Positions 53,364 to 61,352 are shown, counted from the stretch's first letter. The stretch: DNA of 64,000 nucleotides from Cyclobacteriaceae bacterium (GCA_026003355.1 BPHC01000012.1:1-64000); one strand, 5' to 3'. A program made the numbers and translations. Notes: generated by a model from the letters alone, not told the origin.

Positions 53364-54381
53364 TTAAAACGCATATTTAACTATAACAGGATGCTCGGCA
53401 TCCTGCAGATATTGAAGCTTAAGGCGCAAACCATCTATTTTGTTGTGGTTTGAATTGTCCAGAACCTTTTCGATAACGTATTTGGGAACAACCGTTACAA
53501 ATTCATCGCCACAGGAATAAAAAGGCATCAGTAACCTGTTAATGTCTGCATCATCCGTATTAAAGGTAAAATTCCTTGACGACCTGTCGCGAAGATTAAA
53601 TACGCTGAAGTACTTTGTTCCATTATGAATGTAATTATACAAAATAACCCTGTCATTAATCCCTATTACGTACGCCCCAAAGTCATAAGGCTTAATTGTA
53701 TGTTTATCGTGCAGCATTTTTTGCAGTAATTCTTCATGTCCGTTTTCATAATAACCTGACGGCAAGGGTTTATTTCTGTAAACAAACCGGTAAACCGGCC
53801 GGGGTAAACGTGATTCGAAATAATATATGGTATCCCGGAAAATGTCGGAGAAAATTATCCCTTCACGCCACTTAAAAAATGGTTTTTGTGTATGAATCCG
53901 CAGCCCCGTGTAATGATCAGGATTGAAACGGAAATAATGGTCTACCAATGTATCGTTTTTAACAATTAATACATCGTAGCTTAAAGTTTGATGGTTAACC
54001 ACATTTCTGTGTTTGGCTGTAAACAAAAAGAGATAGTCTTTATAAAAAATAAAATTCCTGAAATTGTAGGGCATTTTCCGGGTTGTAAGGGATCCACCTG
54101 CCGGTGAGAAGTACAGGAAATTTTGCCTTTGAAAATCATATACGGTAATAGCCTTGTCATTACTTATCTGAAATGCAGTAATTTCGCTGTAACTATCTGG
54201 TTCATTGCCCTTTCTGTTTATTTGTTTTATCAATTTTCCCTCATCATCAACCAAAATCAAGTTTCCCGAAACGGGATCATCAACAAATAAGTGAGATTTA
54301 CTGTCTAGAGCACGAAGCCCTGGCAGTATTGGATAACGCACAGCCCAGAACGATTACCATTAAACTTAGAAAGAATTTCAT
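53364..54381 (-). pseudogene. 6-bladed beta-propeller lipoprotein, leader out of frame
   Basis: The ~325-codon frame from 54341 has propeller-like repeats (LFVDDPVSGNLILVDDEGKLIKQI, KAITVYDFQRQNFLYF, REGIIFSDIFRDTIYYF) of the type found in Bacteroidota 6-bladed propellers, but it lacks a leader and starts at GTG. Just upstream in another frame lies MKFFLSLMVIVLGC (ATG at 54381), a clear lipoprotein signal. The two overlap around 54335-54341, so one indel would join them. The product is then about 338 residues. Repeat copy 1 ends 21 bp before the ATG. The function of such propellers is unknown. Confidence 0.65.
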
Positions 54382-54401
54382 ATCATAAAAAATTAATTAT
54401 C

Positions 54402-54474
54402 CACCCACCCCCCTCCGGAGCGCCCCACCGGCTGCCCCTGCGGGCGACCGGCCGGTGAGGTGTGCAGGGGTGAA
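54402..54474 (-). repeat. GC-rich palindromic repeat, copy 1
   Basis: A sharply GC-rich element in an A/T-rich gap, with nested inverted arms (CCCCACCGGC pairing with GCCGGTGAGG, and GCCC pairing with GGGC inside). The core CCCCTGCGGGCGACCGGCC is identical in copies 1-3. It is oriented as copies 2 and 3 and ends 21 bp before the start codon of the propeller gene at 54381. Confidence 0.85.
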
Positions 54475-54499
54475 GTGCTAATACCACGTAAACCGGTTA

Positions 54500-54520
54500 C
54501 AGTGCAATTTACTTGCACTG
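54500..54520. other. Perfect 8 bp stem-loop in the 220 bp gap
   Basis: CAGTGCAA (54500-54507), loop TTTAC, TTGCACTG (54513-54520). It lies between the small protein at 54602 and repeat copy 1. No T tail follows on either strand, so it is more likely an mRNA structure or a regulator half-site pair than a terminator. The rest of the gap 54382-54601 holds repeat copy 1 and nothing else recognised. Confidence 0.5.
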
Positions 54521-54601
54521 CAGGAAAAATAATTAAAGATCCACTTAACTATCGTTTCCAGCCTCAAAGCTTAACAGACTTCACAGCTTAAATTGCTCGA
54601 C

Positions 54602-54943
54602 CTATTCCAAATTTAAACGCAACACTATCTTTTGATACCCATATTTCAAAAAGTTGACTTCTTTGCAAGAAGTCGGAATAAGCAGCACAAACTTACCCTC
54701 AACGTTCGGAACAGTTCCAGAAGTTGTGCCGTTAGCATTTGAACATGCTGCCCAAATATTCATGCCAGTAACTGCCTTTCCACTCGATCGCTCAGAAATT
54801 TCTCCCATCACTCTTAGAACATCTCCCTCCGGCTTTACACTATATCGAATACAGAAGTCGTCATTCCTAAACACTTTTTCGGTTGATTGCAGGAAATACG
54901 AATGTACAATACCCACGCAAACAAATAAGAGCACCTGAACCAT
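54602..54943 (-). CDS. Small exported protein with carboxypeptidase-regulatory-like domain
   Basis: 113 residues. A leader (MVQVLLFVCVGIVHSYF) precedes about 75 residues with the beta-sandwich pattern of CarboxypepD_reg-like domains: RVMGEISERSSGKAVTGMNI, then GTTSGTVPNVEGKFVLLIP and FLKYGYQKIVLRLNLE. Such domains usually sit at the N-terminus of outer-membrane receptors; here the domain stands alone. It starts 6 bp after the DUF4221-like lipoprotein stop, so the two are surely co-transcribed. Confidence 0.65.
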   Translation of the reverse strand: MVQVLLFVCVGIVHSYFLQSTEKVFRNDDFCIRYSVKPEGDVLRVMGEISERSSGKAVTGMNIWAACSNANGTTSGTVPNVEGKFVLLIPTSCKEVNFLKYGYQKIVLRLNLE

Positions 54944-54949
54944 AAAAGA

Positions 54950-56095
54950 TTACATTACCTTTTGAAGACTAAACCGACCAAAGGACATGAAATTATCATT
55001 CCGGTCATATGCATCCCTGTTCACAAAGTAAATACCCTCAGGCGTAACATAATGTATCGCATAATAATAGCCTTGTGGAAGAACTGATTCACCTATTTTC
55101 TTGAACTGCTTATCCAGGATGATAATAACTGGCTTGGACCACACCAGGTGTGGTGACGTATATTCGGACTCGCTTAACGGGCGGAAAGCCACACGGTAAT
55201 AAACTTCCCGCCACCGATCATATATAATAGTTGAATATGAACCTTGAAGTGCTTCATGTTTCCACAATTTCTGATAATTAACGTCTAAACTTTTTACCTC
55301 AGTAGCATAAGGTTTCAGCTGTTCAGGAAGATATCGGCTGGATGCACACTCTTTTCTTACCTCTCCGTGTTGATTCACGATGTAAATGAATTTATCTGCA
55401 CCATAGCTAAGAACAACTAGATTTTCTTCTTCATTGTAAGCCTGTCCAAACCGGTCATACAGTAAACCACTCCACCAACCTCTTTTGTAAATAGCGGGTA
55501 ACGTATAGGGAGATCTGATGGTTTGTTTTACCAAATCATAAATAACTCCCGCTTTTCCATTGCTGGAAGCCAACCCATACGTGCAAAACTCTATTTTATT
55601 CTTTCTGAGCAGAGGCTTCATCCCTCCTGAAACATCAATGGTTGGAATTTTGAACTGTTCAGTCCACTTGGTTAGTGGCCCCATTTTGTTTTTAATTACT
55701 CCACTGCTATCAATAAGGTAAAGCTCCTGAGTAACATTAAAAAACAAAAAAATAGAATCCATATTGTGAAAAAAATAACCTGAGGGCCGGTACTTTATCC
55801 CATTAGGACCCTCACCCGTAAGTTGGATACGCTTGTGCAATTGCTTGGTTTTATAATTATAAATATCTATTCTTCCAAGTTGCTCATTATCTACAATTAA
55901 AAACGGAGTTTCGGACTCTACGTTATAAGTATATACAGCCGTCGGACGGAAAGTGCTGGAACTATCCAAAGGATAAACTTCTTCACCTGATAGCACAAGT
56001 TCATAGTCCTGACGGTCGATACAATTGACAGGTGTTTGGTAATAGCAACCAATAGTTATGAAGAGTAACCACAGTACAATAAGCAATTTACCCAT
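54950..56095 (-). CDS. DUF4221-like beta-propeller lipoprotein
   Basis: About 381 residues from MGKLLIVLWLLFITIGC at 56095 (lipobox TIGC); the frame extends to 56128 without a better start. The repeats read like propeller blades (TPFLIVDNEQLGRIDIYNYK, RIQLTGEGPNGIKYRPSGYF, HNMDSIFLFFNVTQELYLID). These phrases are characteristic of the DUF4221 family of Bacteroidota. It is similar in plan to the lipoprotein at 57954, so the two are probably paralogues. Function unknown; expected to be on the outer membrane or in the periplasm. Confidence 0.75.
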   Translation of the reverse strand: MGKLLIVLWLLFITIGCYYQTPVNCIDRQDYELVLSGEEVYPLDSSSTFRPTAVYTYNVESETPFLIVDNEQLGRIDIYNYKTKQLHKRIQLTGEGPNGIKYRPSGYFFHNMDSIFLFFNVTQELYLIDSSGVIKNKMGPLTKWTEQFKIPTIDVSGGMKPLLRKNKIEFCTYGLASSNGKAGVIYDLVKQTIRSPYTLPAIYKRGWWSGLLYDRFGQAYNEEENLVVLSYGADKFIYIVNQHGEVRKECASSRYLPEQLKPYATEVKSLDVNYQKLWKHEALQGSYSTIIYDRWREVYYRVAFRPLSESEYTSPHLVWSKPVIIILDKQFKKIGESVLPQGYYYAIHYVTPEGIYFVNRDAYDRNDNFMSFGRFSLQKVM

Positions 56096-56160
56096 CTTAA
56101 CTAACCTTAAGAAGCAAATTAAGTACACCCCATTATTACATTAGATAATGGGTTATCCAT

Positions 56161-56364
56161 TTAAACAATTATCAGGGGTGGCTGATCACAAGTGCAATTG
56201 CAAGTATCTGGCCAAGTGGTGCATTTTTGTCCTCCCCATCCATCCGGAACACACCAACCATTATTAGGAGTTGAGGGATTGTCATTGCACGCCGCCTCCA
56301 CATTTTCTGCTTGAAAAGCAGTTGCTAAAAAGAATACAATCAGGGTAATCTTCAAAAGTTTCAT
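56161..56364 (-). CDS. NVEA-type Cys-rich exported peptide
   Basis: 67 residues from MKLLKITLIVFFLATAFQAE; the ATG two codons upstream (56370) is also possible. The leader ends in NVEA (residues 21-24), matching the NVEALA-type cleavage motif of small Bacteroidota exported peptides. The mature part of about 43 residues is rich in Pro, Gly and Asn and has six Cys, three of them packed as CNCTC. Longer in-frame translation from 56463 runs through repeat copy 2 and is not believed. The repeat ends about 20 bp before the start. The next gene (DUF4221-like) begins 66 bp downstream. Confidence 0.75.
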   Translation of the reverse strand: MKLLKITLIVFFLATAFQAENVEAACNDNPSTPNNGWCVPDGWGGQKCTTWPDTCNCTCDQPPLIIV

Positions 56365-56388
56365 AAGCATAGAATTTTGAGGCTCTAT

Positions 56389-56453
56389 CACCCCTCCGGT
56401 GCGCCTCACCGGCTGCCCCTGCGGGCGACCGGCCGGTGAGGTGTGCAGGGGTG
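56389..56453 (-). repeat. GC-rich palindromic repeat, copy 2
   Basis: The most symmetrical copy. Outer arms CACCCCT (56389-56395) and AGGGGTG (56447-56453), middle arms GCGCCTCACCGGC (56401-56413) and GCCGGTGAGGTGTGC (56432-56446, with G-T pairs), inner GCCC/GGGC. It would fold into a long hairpin in RNA. It ends 19-25 bp upstream of the NVEA peptide start. Confidence 0.88.
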
Positions 56454-56546
56454 AATATCGCATTTAATTAGCAGAATTTCTTTCACGGTTTAAAACTTGA
56501 ATAACATTTCACCTGGCAGCTTATCGTTATTCATAATTACTCTGTT

Positions 56547-57020
56547 TTAAAGTCGGGTAATGATCGAAAGTATTTCTTTATCTTCAATCTTGATAAAATC
56601 CTTCAGTTTTCCGTTTTCAAATTTTAACAAAATGGGTTTCATTAAACCAAAGTTATATCTCATTCCCTCCCCTTTTTCATCCTTTAGCACAACAACACCC
56701 TTCTTTGCAACCATATCAATTGTTTCTACCCATTCAGTTTTATAAATTTTACCCACAATAATAATTACGGTTGATTTATCAAATTGATGAAATCCTATTG
56801 CTCTGAAATGCGCATCTACGCACTCTTCACATTCATTTGTATTGATAACATAATAATTTACTTTTGTTGTATGTGTTTTACAGCTTTTGTTAAACACATT
56901 TAACATATACCTTTCAAAATTTCTTTCAATCTGATCCCGTTTTCCAGTGGTGCATTGTAATAACAGTGCAGCACAGAAAACAAAGTCAAAACCCATGATA
57001 CTGCGCACAGCTTTACTCAT
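56547..57020 (-). CDS. Lipoprotein with CxxC motif, possibly thioredoxin-like
   Basis: About 157 residues from MSKAVRSIMGFDFVFCAALLLQC at 57020, a lipoprotein leader ending LLQC. The start overlaps the upstream propeller stop by 8 bp. After a helical segment the strand VNYYVINTNECEECVDAHFRAIGF puts a CEEC motif where thioredoxin folds have CxxC, and VIIIVGKIYKTEWV could be the next strand. No Pro in the cis-Pro position is obvious, so the thioredoxin call is tentative. I recognise no named family. A redox or disulfide role toward the neighbouring Cys-rich peptides is conceivable. Confidence 0.6.
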   Translation of the reverse strand: MSKAVRSIMGFDFVFCAALLLQCTTGKRDQIERNFERYMLNVFNKSCKTHTTKVNYYVINTNECEECVDAHFRAIGFHQFDKSTVIIIVGKIYKTEWVETIDMVAKKGVVVLKDEKGEGMRYNFGLMKPILLKFENGKLKDFIKIEDKEILSIITRL

Positions 57021-57957
57021 TATCAATGAATCGTAAATCATTATTTTTACCGTAAAGAGGTATCAGATAATGCGCTGCAGCCCCATCGAAGAAACCGGAA
57101 ACATAGCATTTGCCATTATAAACACCCCGCACCTTGTACTTAATAAGTGCTTTTTCGGTAATAGTGTGGGCCTCTTTAGACATCTCAAACACCCGGCTTC
57201 CTTCATCACGAGTTAGTTTTACCAAATAGAGTCGTTTTGTTTGTTTGTCAATAAAAAATTCATGTGCTTCATCTTCAGGATTCAGTTCTGGCAGAGGAAT
57301 TTCAGTATATGACCCGTTCAGGGTGTTAAGCACCGTAAGCTTGTTTCTTCTTCTATCAAACAGAAACACATCATTACCAAGCACCTGGTATTTGGTAAAT
57401 CCGATTATTTCACTACCCAGAAAGGTAACGAAAGCGGGACCCTTCGCCCAAATGGGTTCGCCAAGCTTAGAAAAACCCCCATTGCCCAAACGGGTAAAGT
57501 ACTGATATCCAAAAGATTTACCTTTTGTTGTTCGGGCCAGCAGACCCGCCTTAAACAGTATAAACAAATCGTATTTACCCAATTGCCGGGCAAGTGTTTT
57601 AGTTGCGTAGTCTTCCTGAATAAAAAATTTATTGTTTTTAATGTTGATTAACAAGGTGCGGTTAAGGGTAGCCACGCTTAACGTATGGGCATCCACAAGG
57701 GTTAGATGCATAACGTTATCTGCATACGATATGACCCGGTTTATGGATAACGGCAATGTATCGGCCAGAAGTTTTTGGTGATTGAATAAATACAGTGTGT
57801 TCAATCCGGCTAACACAAAGTTTTCTTCATTTACATATAAAAACCCCAGGTATAAACCGGTATTTGGTGGTTGCGCATAGTATAAATCCTCCTTTTCCTG
57901 TCCGCATACAGTATTAAACAGTATGCCGTAAAAAATTACAACACACCAGCGCTTCAT
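57013..57957 (-). CDS. Exported beta-propeller-like protein
   Basis: 314 residues. A leader (MKRWCVVIFYGILFNTVCGQ) precedes short blade-like repeats (FVLAGLNTLYLFNHQKLLAD, VDAHTLSVATLNRTLLINIK, LGNDVFLFDRRRNKLTVLNT, DKQTKRLYLVKLTRDEGSRV). It overlaps the upstream lipoprotein stop by 4 bp (ATGA) and the downstream CxxC lipoprotein by 8 bp, so translation of the three is coupled. No named family recognised. It ends with a Gly/Asn-rich loop and NNDLRFIDNE. Confidence 0.65.
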   Translation of the reverse strand: MKRWCVVIFYGILFNTVCGQEKEDLYYAQPPNTGLYLGFLYVNEENFVLAGLNTLYLFNHQKLLADTLPLSINRVISYADNVMHLTLVDAHTLSVATLNRTLLINIKNNKFFIQEDYATKTLARQLGKYDLFILFKAGLLARTTKGKSFGYQYFTRLGNGGFSKLGEPIWAKGPAFVTFLGSEIIGFTKYQVLGNDVFLFDRRRNKLTVLNTLNGSYTEIPLPELNPEDEAHEFFIDKQTKRLYLVKLTRDEGSRVFEMSKEAHTITEKALIKYKVRGVYNGKCYVSGFFDGAAAHYLIPLYGKNNDLRFIDNE

Positions 57958-59138
57958 AGTTTAAAACGTATTAAATCAAATGAGTATAGTTCTTCCTCGT
58001 TTTCGGTGTTAAACGAATTTTCTTTACTCATCAAAACCCCCTGAGAGGTAACAAAAAAATCAAGAAAATTGTATTTCGAGCCTTCAAAAACCGCCTCGCC
58101 AATGGTTTCTCCTGTTGGTTTCAGAATCATAACCGTAAAAGGTGCCTGCAACTTATGGTTTAGCGTGCCATCGGGATTTTTGTCAGGCTGGCCCACCTGA
58201 AAAACCCGGTAAACCAGGTTGCGGTAAGGATCGTAATAAATACCAACGTAAGCATCATCTGTATGATATGCTCTTAATTCTTTCTCTTCATCGATTACCT
58301 CTTCGGATGAAAACACGGTAACTTGATTGTTTGCATACAGGCTCCGGGAACAAAAAAAGGTGTCTTGCTCTACCCAATAAATTTCATCGGAAGAGTCGAA
58401 CTGTACCCATGTATTATCCACTACCTTGGCAAAATGTGCAAAGGGATTATGTGGCTTAGGTTCCTTCAAAAAATGCGCAGGGTATTTACCGTAAAACCCG
58501 ACAGGCTGACCGGTCTGCAGGTCAATTTTAATCAGGTTAGGCGTTCTATATAATAGGGTATATTCTTCGCTTCCTTGGTGGTGATTGAGAATAAGCAGCC
58601 TGGCCATAACAGCATTGTCTTTCTTTTCGTATATGAACGGAAGATTCAGGTATTCACTCTTTCCGTAAGCAGCTATAATATAGGCCCCGGTAATTGCCTG
58701 GTCCAGTGCCAGCACACTGTCGGGCAAGTTGAAGTCGAAGTTCCAGATGTTTAGTCGCTCGCCTTTTTGGTTAATCAGGTAAAGTTGGTTCACATCGTTC
58801 ATCAGGTAAATTGAGTCCGGGTTATGAATATAAAGGGCATGGGGAGATATAACCTCATGCGGCCCTTCTTTCTGAAGTAAAATGCTGTAGAGAAATTCTT
58901 CTGAAGTCAGGTTGTACACATCCACCTTACCTGCGTACGGATCCAAACCAAACAGCATAACAGCTGTGTCGGTTTCAAAAATATTGGGTGTAACATGGTA
59001 ATACTGCGAACCCGACAGCTTAACATTTACGGATTGAATAACCTCGAATTCAATTAAGCTATGAAAAGTTTTACAACGGACATTGTGGCCGCAAGATAAG
59101 AGTATAAATAGCCACAGTACGGAAAAAAACCGAATCAT
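57954..59138 (-). CDS. DUF4221-like beta-propeller lipoprotein (paralogue)
   Basis: 394 residues with a lipoprotein leader (MIRFFSVLWLFILLSC). Blades match the lipoprotein at 54950 in order and wording: LDPYAGKVDVYNLTSEEFLY, LLQKEGPHEVISPHALYIHN, PDSIYLMNDVNQLYLINQKG, and near the end MILKPTGETIGEAVF. It is the first of four overlapping or closely spaced genes (lipoprotein, propeller, CxxC lipoprotein, NVEA peptide). A perfect stem-loop separates it from the peptide gene at 59215, so its expression may be set by read-through. Confidence 0.75.
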   Translation of the reverse strand: MIRFFSVLWLFILLSCGHNVRCKTFHSLIEFEVIQSVNVKLSGSQYYHVTPNIFETDTAVMLFGLDPYAGKVDVYNLTSEEFLYSILLQKEGPHEVISPHALYIHNPDSIYLMNDVNQLYLINQKGERLNIWNFDFNLPDSVLALDQAITGAYIIAAYGKSEYLNLPFIYEKKDNAVMARLLILNHHQGSEEYTLLYRTPNLIKIDLQTGQPVGFYGKYPAHFLKEPKPHNPFAHFAKVVDNTWVQFDSSDEIYWVEQDTFFCSRSLYANNQVTVFSSEEVIDEEKELRAYHTDDAYVGIYYDPYRNLVYRVFQVGQPDKNPDGTLNHKLQAPFTVMILKPTGETIGEAVFEGSKYNFLDFFVTSQGVLMSKENSFNTENEEELYSFDLIRFKL

Positions 59139-59181
59139 TCAAAAAATGAATATCTTCTTCTATTTTACACTTTACACTGAA

Positions 59182-59209
59182 AAGATACAAGCCTAAAGGC
59201 TTGTATCTT
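59182..59209 (-). terminator. Perfect 12 bp hairpin after the Cys-rich peptide gene
   Basis: AAGATACAAGCC (59182-59193), loop TAAA, GGCTTGTATCTT (59198-59209), 5 bp after the peptide stop on the transcribed strand and 43 bp before the lipoprotein start. The following T run is short (TTTTC), so partial rather than full termination is likely. It would let the peptide be made in excess over the downstream genes. Confidence 0.65.
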
Positions 59210-59214
59210 TCTTC

Positions 59215-59403
59215 TTATTCTACTTCATCTGCCGGCACACATTTGGCGCATTCATCCCCGTTTCTGCCCCAGCAAATTCCCAGGAAACGCTCACCCTCAA
59301 CATAAACTTCTCCCGGTTTGCAGGCCTTAACGGAATGGTGCTGTGTTGCCATTAGTAAAGTAAGAACTGAAAAAATAAAAACGAAAAATTTCTTAACACG
59401 CAT
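59215..59403 (-). CDS. Small Cys-rich exported peptide (locus B, first gene)
   Basis: 62 residues: MRVKKFFVFIFSVLTLLMAT leader, then HHSVKA in the position of an NVEA-like cleavage motif, and a mature part of about 35 residues with four Cys (ACKPG, GICWG, DECAKC) and several charged residues. I recognise no family, but size, leader and Cys content match the peptides at 5564 and 56161. Repeat copy 3 ends 25 bp before the ATG. It is the promoter-proximal gene of the ~6 kb leftward locus B and is followed by a strong hairpin. Confidence 0.7.
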   Translation of the reverse strand: MRVKKFFVFIFSVLTLLMATQHHSVKACKPGEVYVEGERFLGICWGRNGDECAKCVPADEVE

Positions 59404-59427
59404 AAAGTTAAATTACAATAATCCCTC

Positions 59428-59499
59428 CACCCACCCCCTCCGGAGCGCCCCAACGGCTGCCCCTGCGGGCGACCGGCCGGTGAGGTGTGCAGGGGTGAA
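59428..59499 (-). repeat. GC-rich palindromic repeat, copy 3
   Basis: Core CCCCTGCGGGCGACCGGCC and right arm CCGGTGAGGTGTGCAGGGGT are identical to copies 1 and 2; the left arm has CAACGGC in place of CACCGGC, weakening one pair. It lies 25 bp before the 59215-59403 peptide start. About 55 bp beyond it (59498-59552) is also shared with copy 4, roughly 80% identical by eye. Confidence 0.85.
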
Positions 59500-59556
59500 G
59501 TGTTATGACGAAGTAAATACCTGGTTGGGAAATAAACAAATCAATCTTTCATTTTT

Positions 59557-59672
59557 TCTTACATGTTGTTTAGGCCTTACACCGGCAGGGCAAACCGCGT
59601 TTTTTGCACATTTTGGCCGTTTACCACACACACACACCAAAAAAGTGCAAAAACGGGGTAAAATCTTACATG
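59557..59672 (-). promoter_or_regulatory. Locus B regulatory region with two CATGTAAGA motifs
   Basis: CATGTAAGA occurs on the reverse strand at 59557-59565 and 59664-59672. The second is embedded in CATGTAAGATTTTACCC, shared with the locus A upstream region. The 424 bp gap 59404-59827 also holds repeat copy 3 and an alternating CA tract (59624-59638), and must contain the divergent tolC promoter (TATATTTA near 59809 is a weak candidate). No clear TAnnTTTG/TTG pair was found for locus B. Confidence 0.45.
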
Positions 59673-59827
59673 AACCAAATAAAATTTGGTGTTTTCTATA
59701 CCGCTTTGCCCGTTTCGCACAAGCCACAGTTTTTAAACTGCCCTTCGAACCGGCATCATGCAAAACTCAACGTGTTGTTTTAACTTTATCGATAAACCGG
59801 TTGTATGTATATTTAATCCCTCAGGCT

Positions 59828-61282
59828 ATGATTAAAATACGTGTAGTTTCCCTGGCTGCATTACTCCTGTGCTCCATGCCGGCATTTGCACAAATCCAAA
59901 CCTATTCACTTACCGACATGCTGCAGGTAGCCCTTAGGCAGTCGGCCACGGTTCGCATTGCCGAAACCCGTAAAGAAAACCGTTACTGGCAGTACCGAAC
60001 CTTCCGTGCCAATTATAATCCCTCTATCCAGCTAAGCGGCAGCCTGCCCGACTTTAACCAGGATTATATTCAAAACCTGCTGGATGACGGCTCACTGCTC
60101 TACCAGCAGCGCAGGCGCACCAACCCCTTTGCCAACCTTAGCCTGGAACAACCCCTGGTATGGACGGGCGGAACTCTTGCCATAAACACCAACCTGAACT
60201 GGTTTCAGGATTATCTGAACGACTTTAGCCAATGGAACGGAACCGCGGTTAACATTAGCTACCGGCAACCCCTCTTTTCATTTAACCGCCTGCGCTGGGA
60301 CCGGCTTACCGAACCCCTCCGGTACGAAGAGTCGAAACGCGAATACATTCAGGAAACCGAATTTATGGCCCGCCAGCTTATTGATTACTTTTTCAACGTG
60401 CTGGAATTTCAAAACAATGCCGGACTGGCCCGCTTTAACCTGGCCGCCACCGACACCACCTACCGCATTGCCCAGCGCCGGTACGACCTCGGCACGTTAA
60501 GTAAAGACCAGCTGCTGCAGGCAGAACTGCAATTTATTAAAGCCCGACAGGAAGAAGCCTCCGCACGCATTGGCCTGGAAAATGCCCGCGTACAGTTGCG
60601 GCTCTTTACCGGCCTGGCCGATACCTCGGACTTTGTTTTAACCCTGCCCGAACAACTGCCCAGCCTGCAGGTTAGCGTACAAGAAGCCCTTACCCTGGCG
60701 CGCCAGAACCGCGCAGATGTTATAGCCTTTGAACGCAGACGCCTGGAGGCCGAGCGAAATGTGGCCGAAGCCCGCGCCCAGCGCAACCAAATAATGCTTA
60801 CCGCCTCATTTGGCCTTACAGGCAGCAATAACAGTTTTAACCAGCTTTACAACAACGCCCTGAGCCAGCAACGCATAAACATAGGATTCAGCATACCGGT
60901 TGTTGACTGGGGGCGGAGCCGGGCGCAGATTCAAACCGCACTGGCCGGCAAACAGCTTACCGAATACCTTATTGAACTGGATGAAATAAAGTTTGAACAG
61001 GAAATTATTACCCTGGTTAACCAGCTCACCGCATTAAAATACCAAACCGAGCTGTCGCGCAGGGCTGCTGCCGTGGCACAGGAACGCTTTCAGGCCGCCC
61101 AGCAACGCTACCGCAACGATAAGCTTACTTTAACCGAGCTTACCCAGGCCCTGAATGAAAAAGATGCAGCCGCAAGAAGTTATATAGATGCCCTGCGCAA
61201 TTACTGGGCAGCCTGCTACGACCTGCGAAGGCTTACGTTGTACGACTTTGAAAAACAACAACCGCTGCTGCAAGCACATTAA
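59828..61282 (+). CDS. TolC family outer-membrane efflux protein
   Basis: 484 residues from ATG 59828 (MIKIRVVSLAALLLCSMPAFAQ). The frame is open for another 170 codons upstream, but that part translates repeat copy 3 and lacks coding character. The TolC fold is indicated by the two long coiled-coil repeats: ALRQSATVRIAETRKENRYW and LARQNRADVIAFERRRLEAERNVAEARAQR, plus QRRYDLGTLSKDQLLQAEL and QQRYRNDKLTLTELTQALNEKD. No inner-membrane pump or adaptor gene is adjacent. It is divergent from locus B; a link with peptide export is only a guess. Confidence 0.92.
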   Translation: MIKIRVVSLAALLLCSMPAFAQIQTYSLTDMLQVALRQSATVRIAETRKENRYWQYRTFRANYNPSIQLSGSLPDFNQDYIQNLLDDGSLLYQQRRRTNPFANLSLEQPLVWTGGTLAINTNLNWFQDYLNDFSQWNGTAVNISYRQPLFSFNRLRWDRLTEPLRYEESKREYIQETEFMARQLIDYFFNVLEFQNNAGLARFNLAATDTTYRIAQRRYDLGTLSKDQLLQAELQFIKARQEEASARIGLENARVQLRLFTGLADTSDFVLTLPEQLPSLQVSVQEALTLARQNRADVIAFERRRLEAERNVAEARAQRNQIMLTASFGLTGSNNSFNQLYNNALSQQRINIGFSIPVVDWGRSRAQIQTALAGKQLTEYLIELDEIKFEQEIITLVNQLTALKYQTELSRRAAAVAQERFQAAQQRYRNDKLTLTELTQALNEKDAAARSYIDALRNYWAACYDLRRLTLYDFEKQQPLLQAH

Positions 61283-61352
61283 CCCCCACACATTTAATGG
61301 GGCAGTTTAATGGGTTTGCCAACTACGTAAGTTGCTTCTTCAAAAACAAAAA

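Noticed and set aside
56365-56463. 31-33 residue N-terminal extension of the NVEA peptide
   Set aside because: It is a translation of repeat copy 2; the leader begins at 56364 or 56370.
59624-59638. CA dinucleotide tract as a CRISPR or phase-variable repeat
   Set aside because: It is a short alternating tract of about 14 bp with no spacer structure and lies outside any reading frame.
59318-59827. 170-codon in-frame extension upstream of tolC
   Set aside because: It translates repeat copy 3 and the regulatory gap, has no coding character, and a proper signal peptide starts at 59828.
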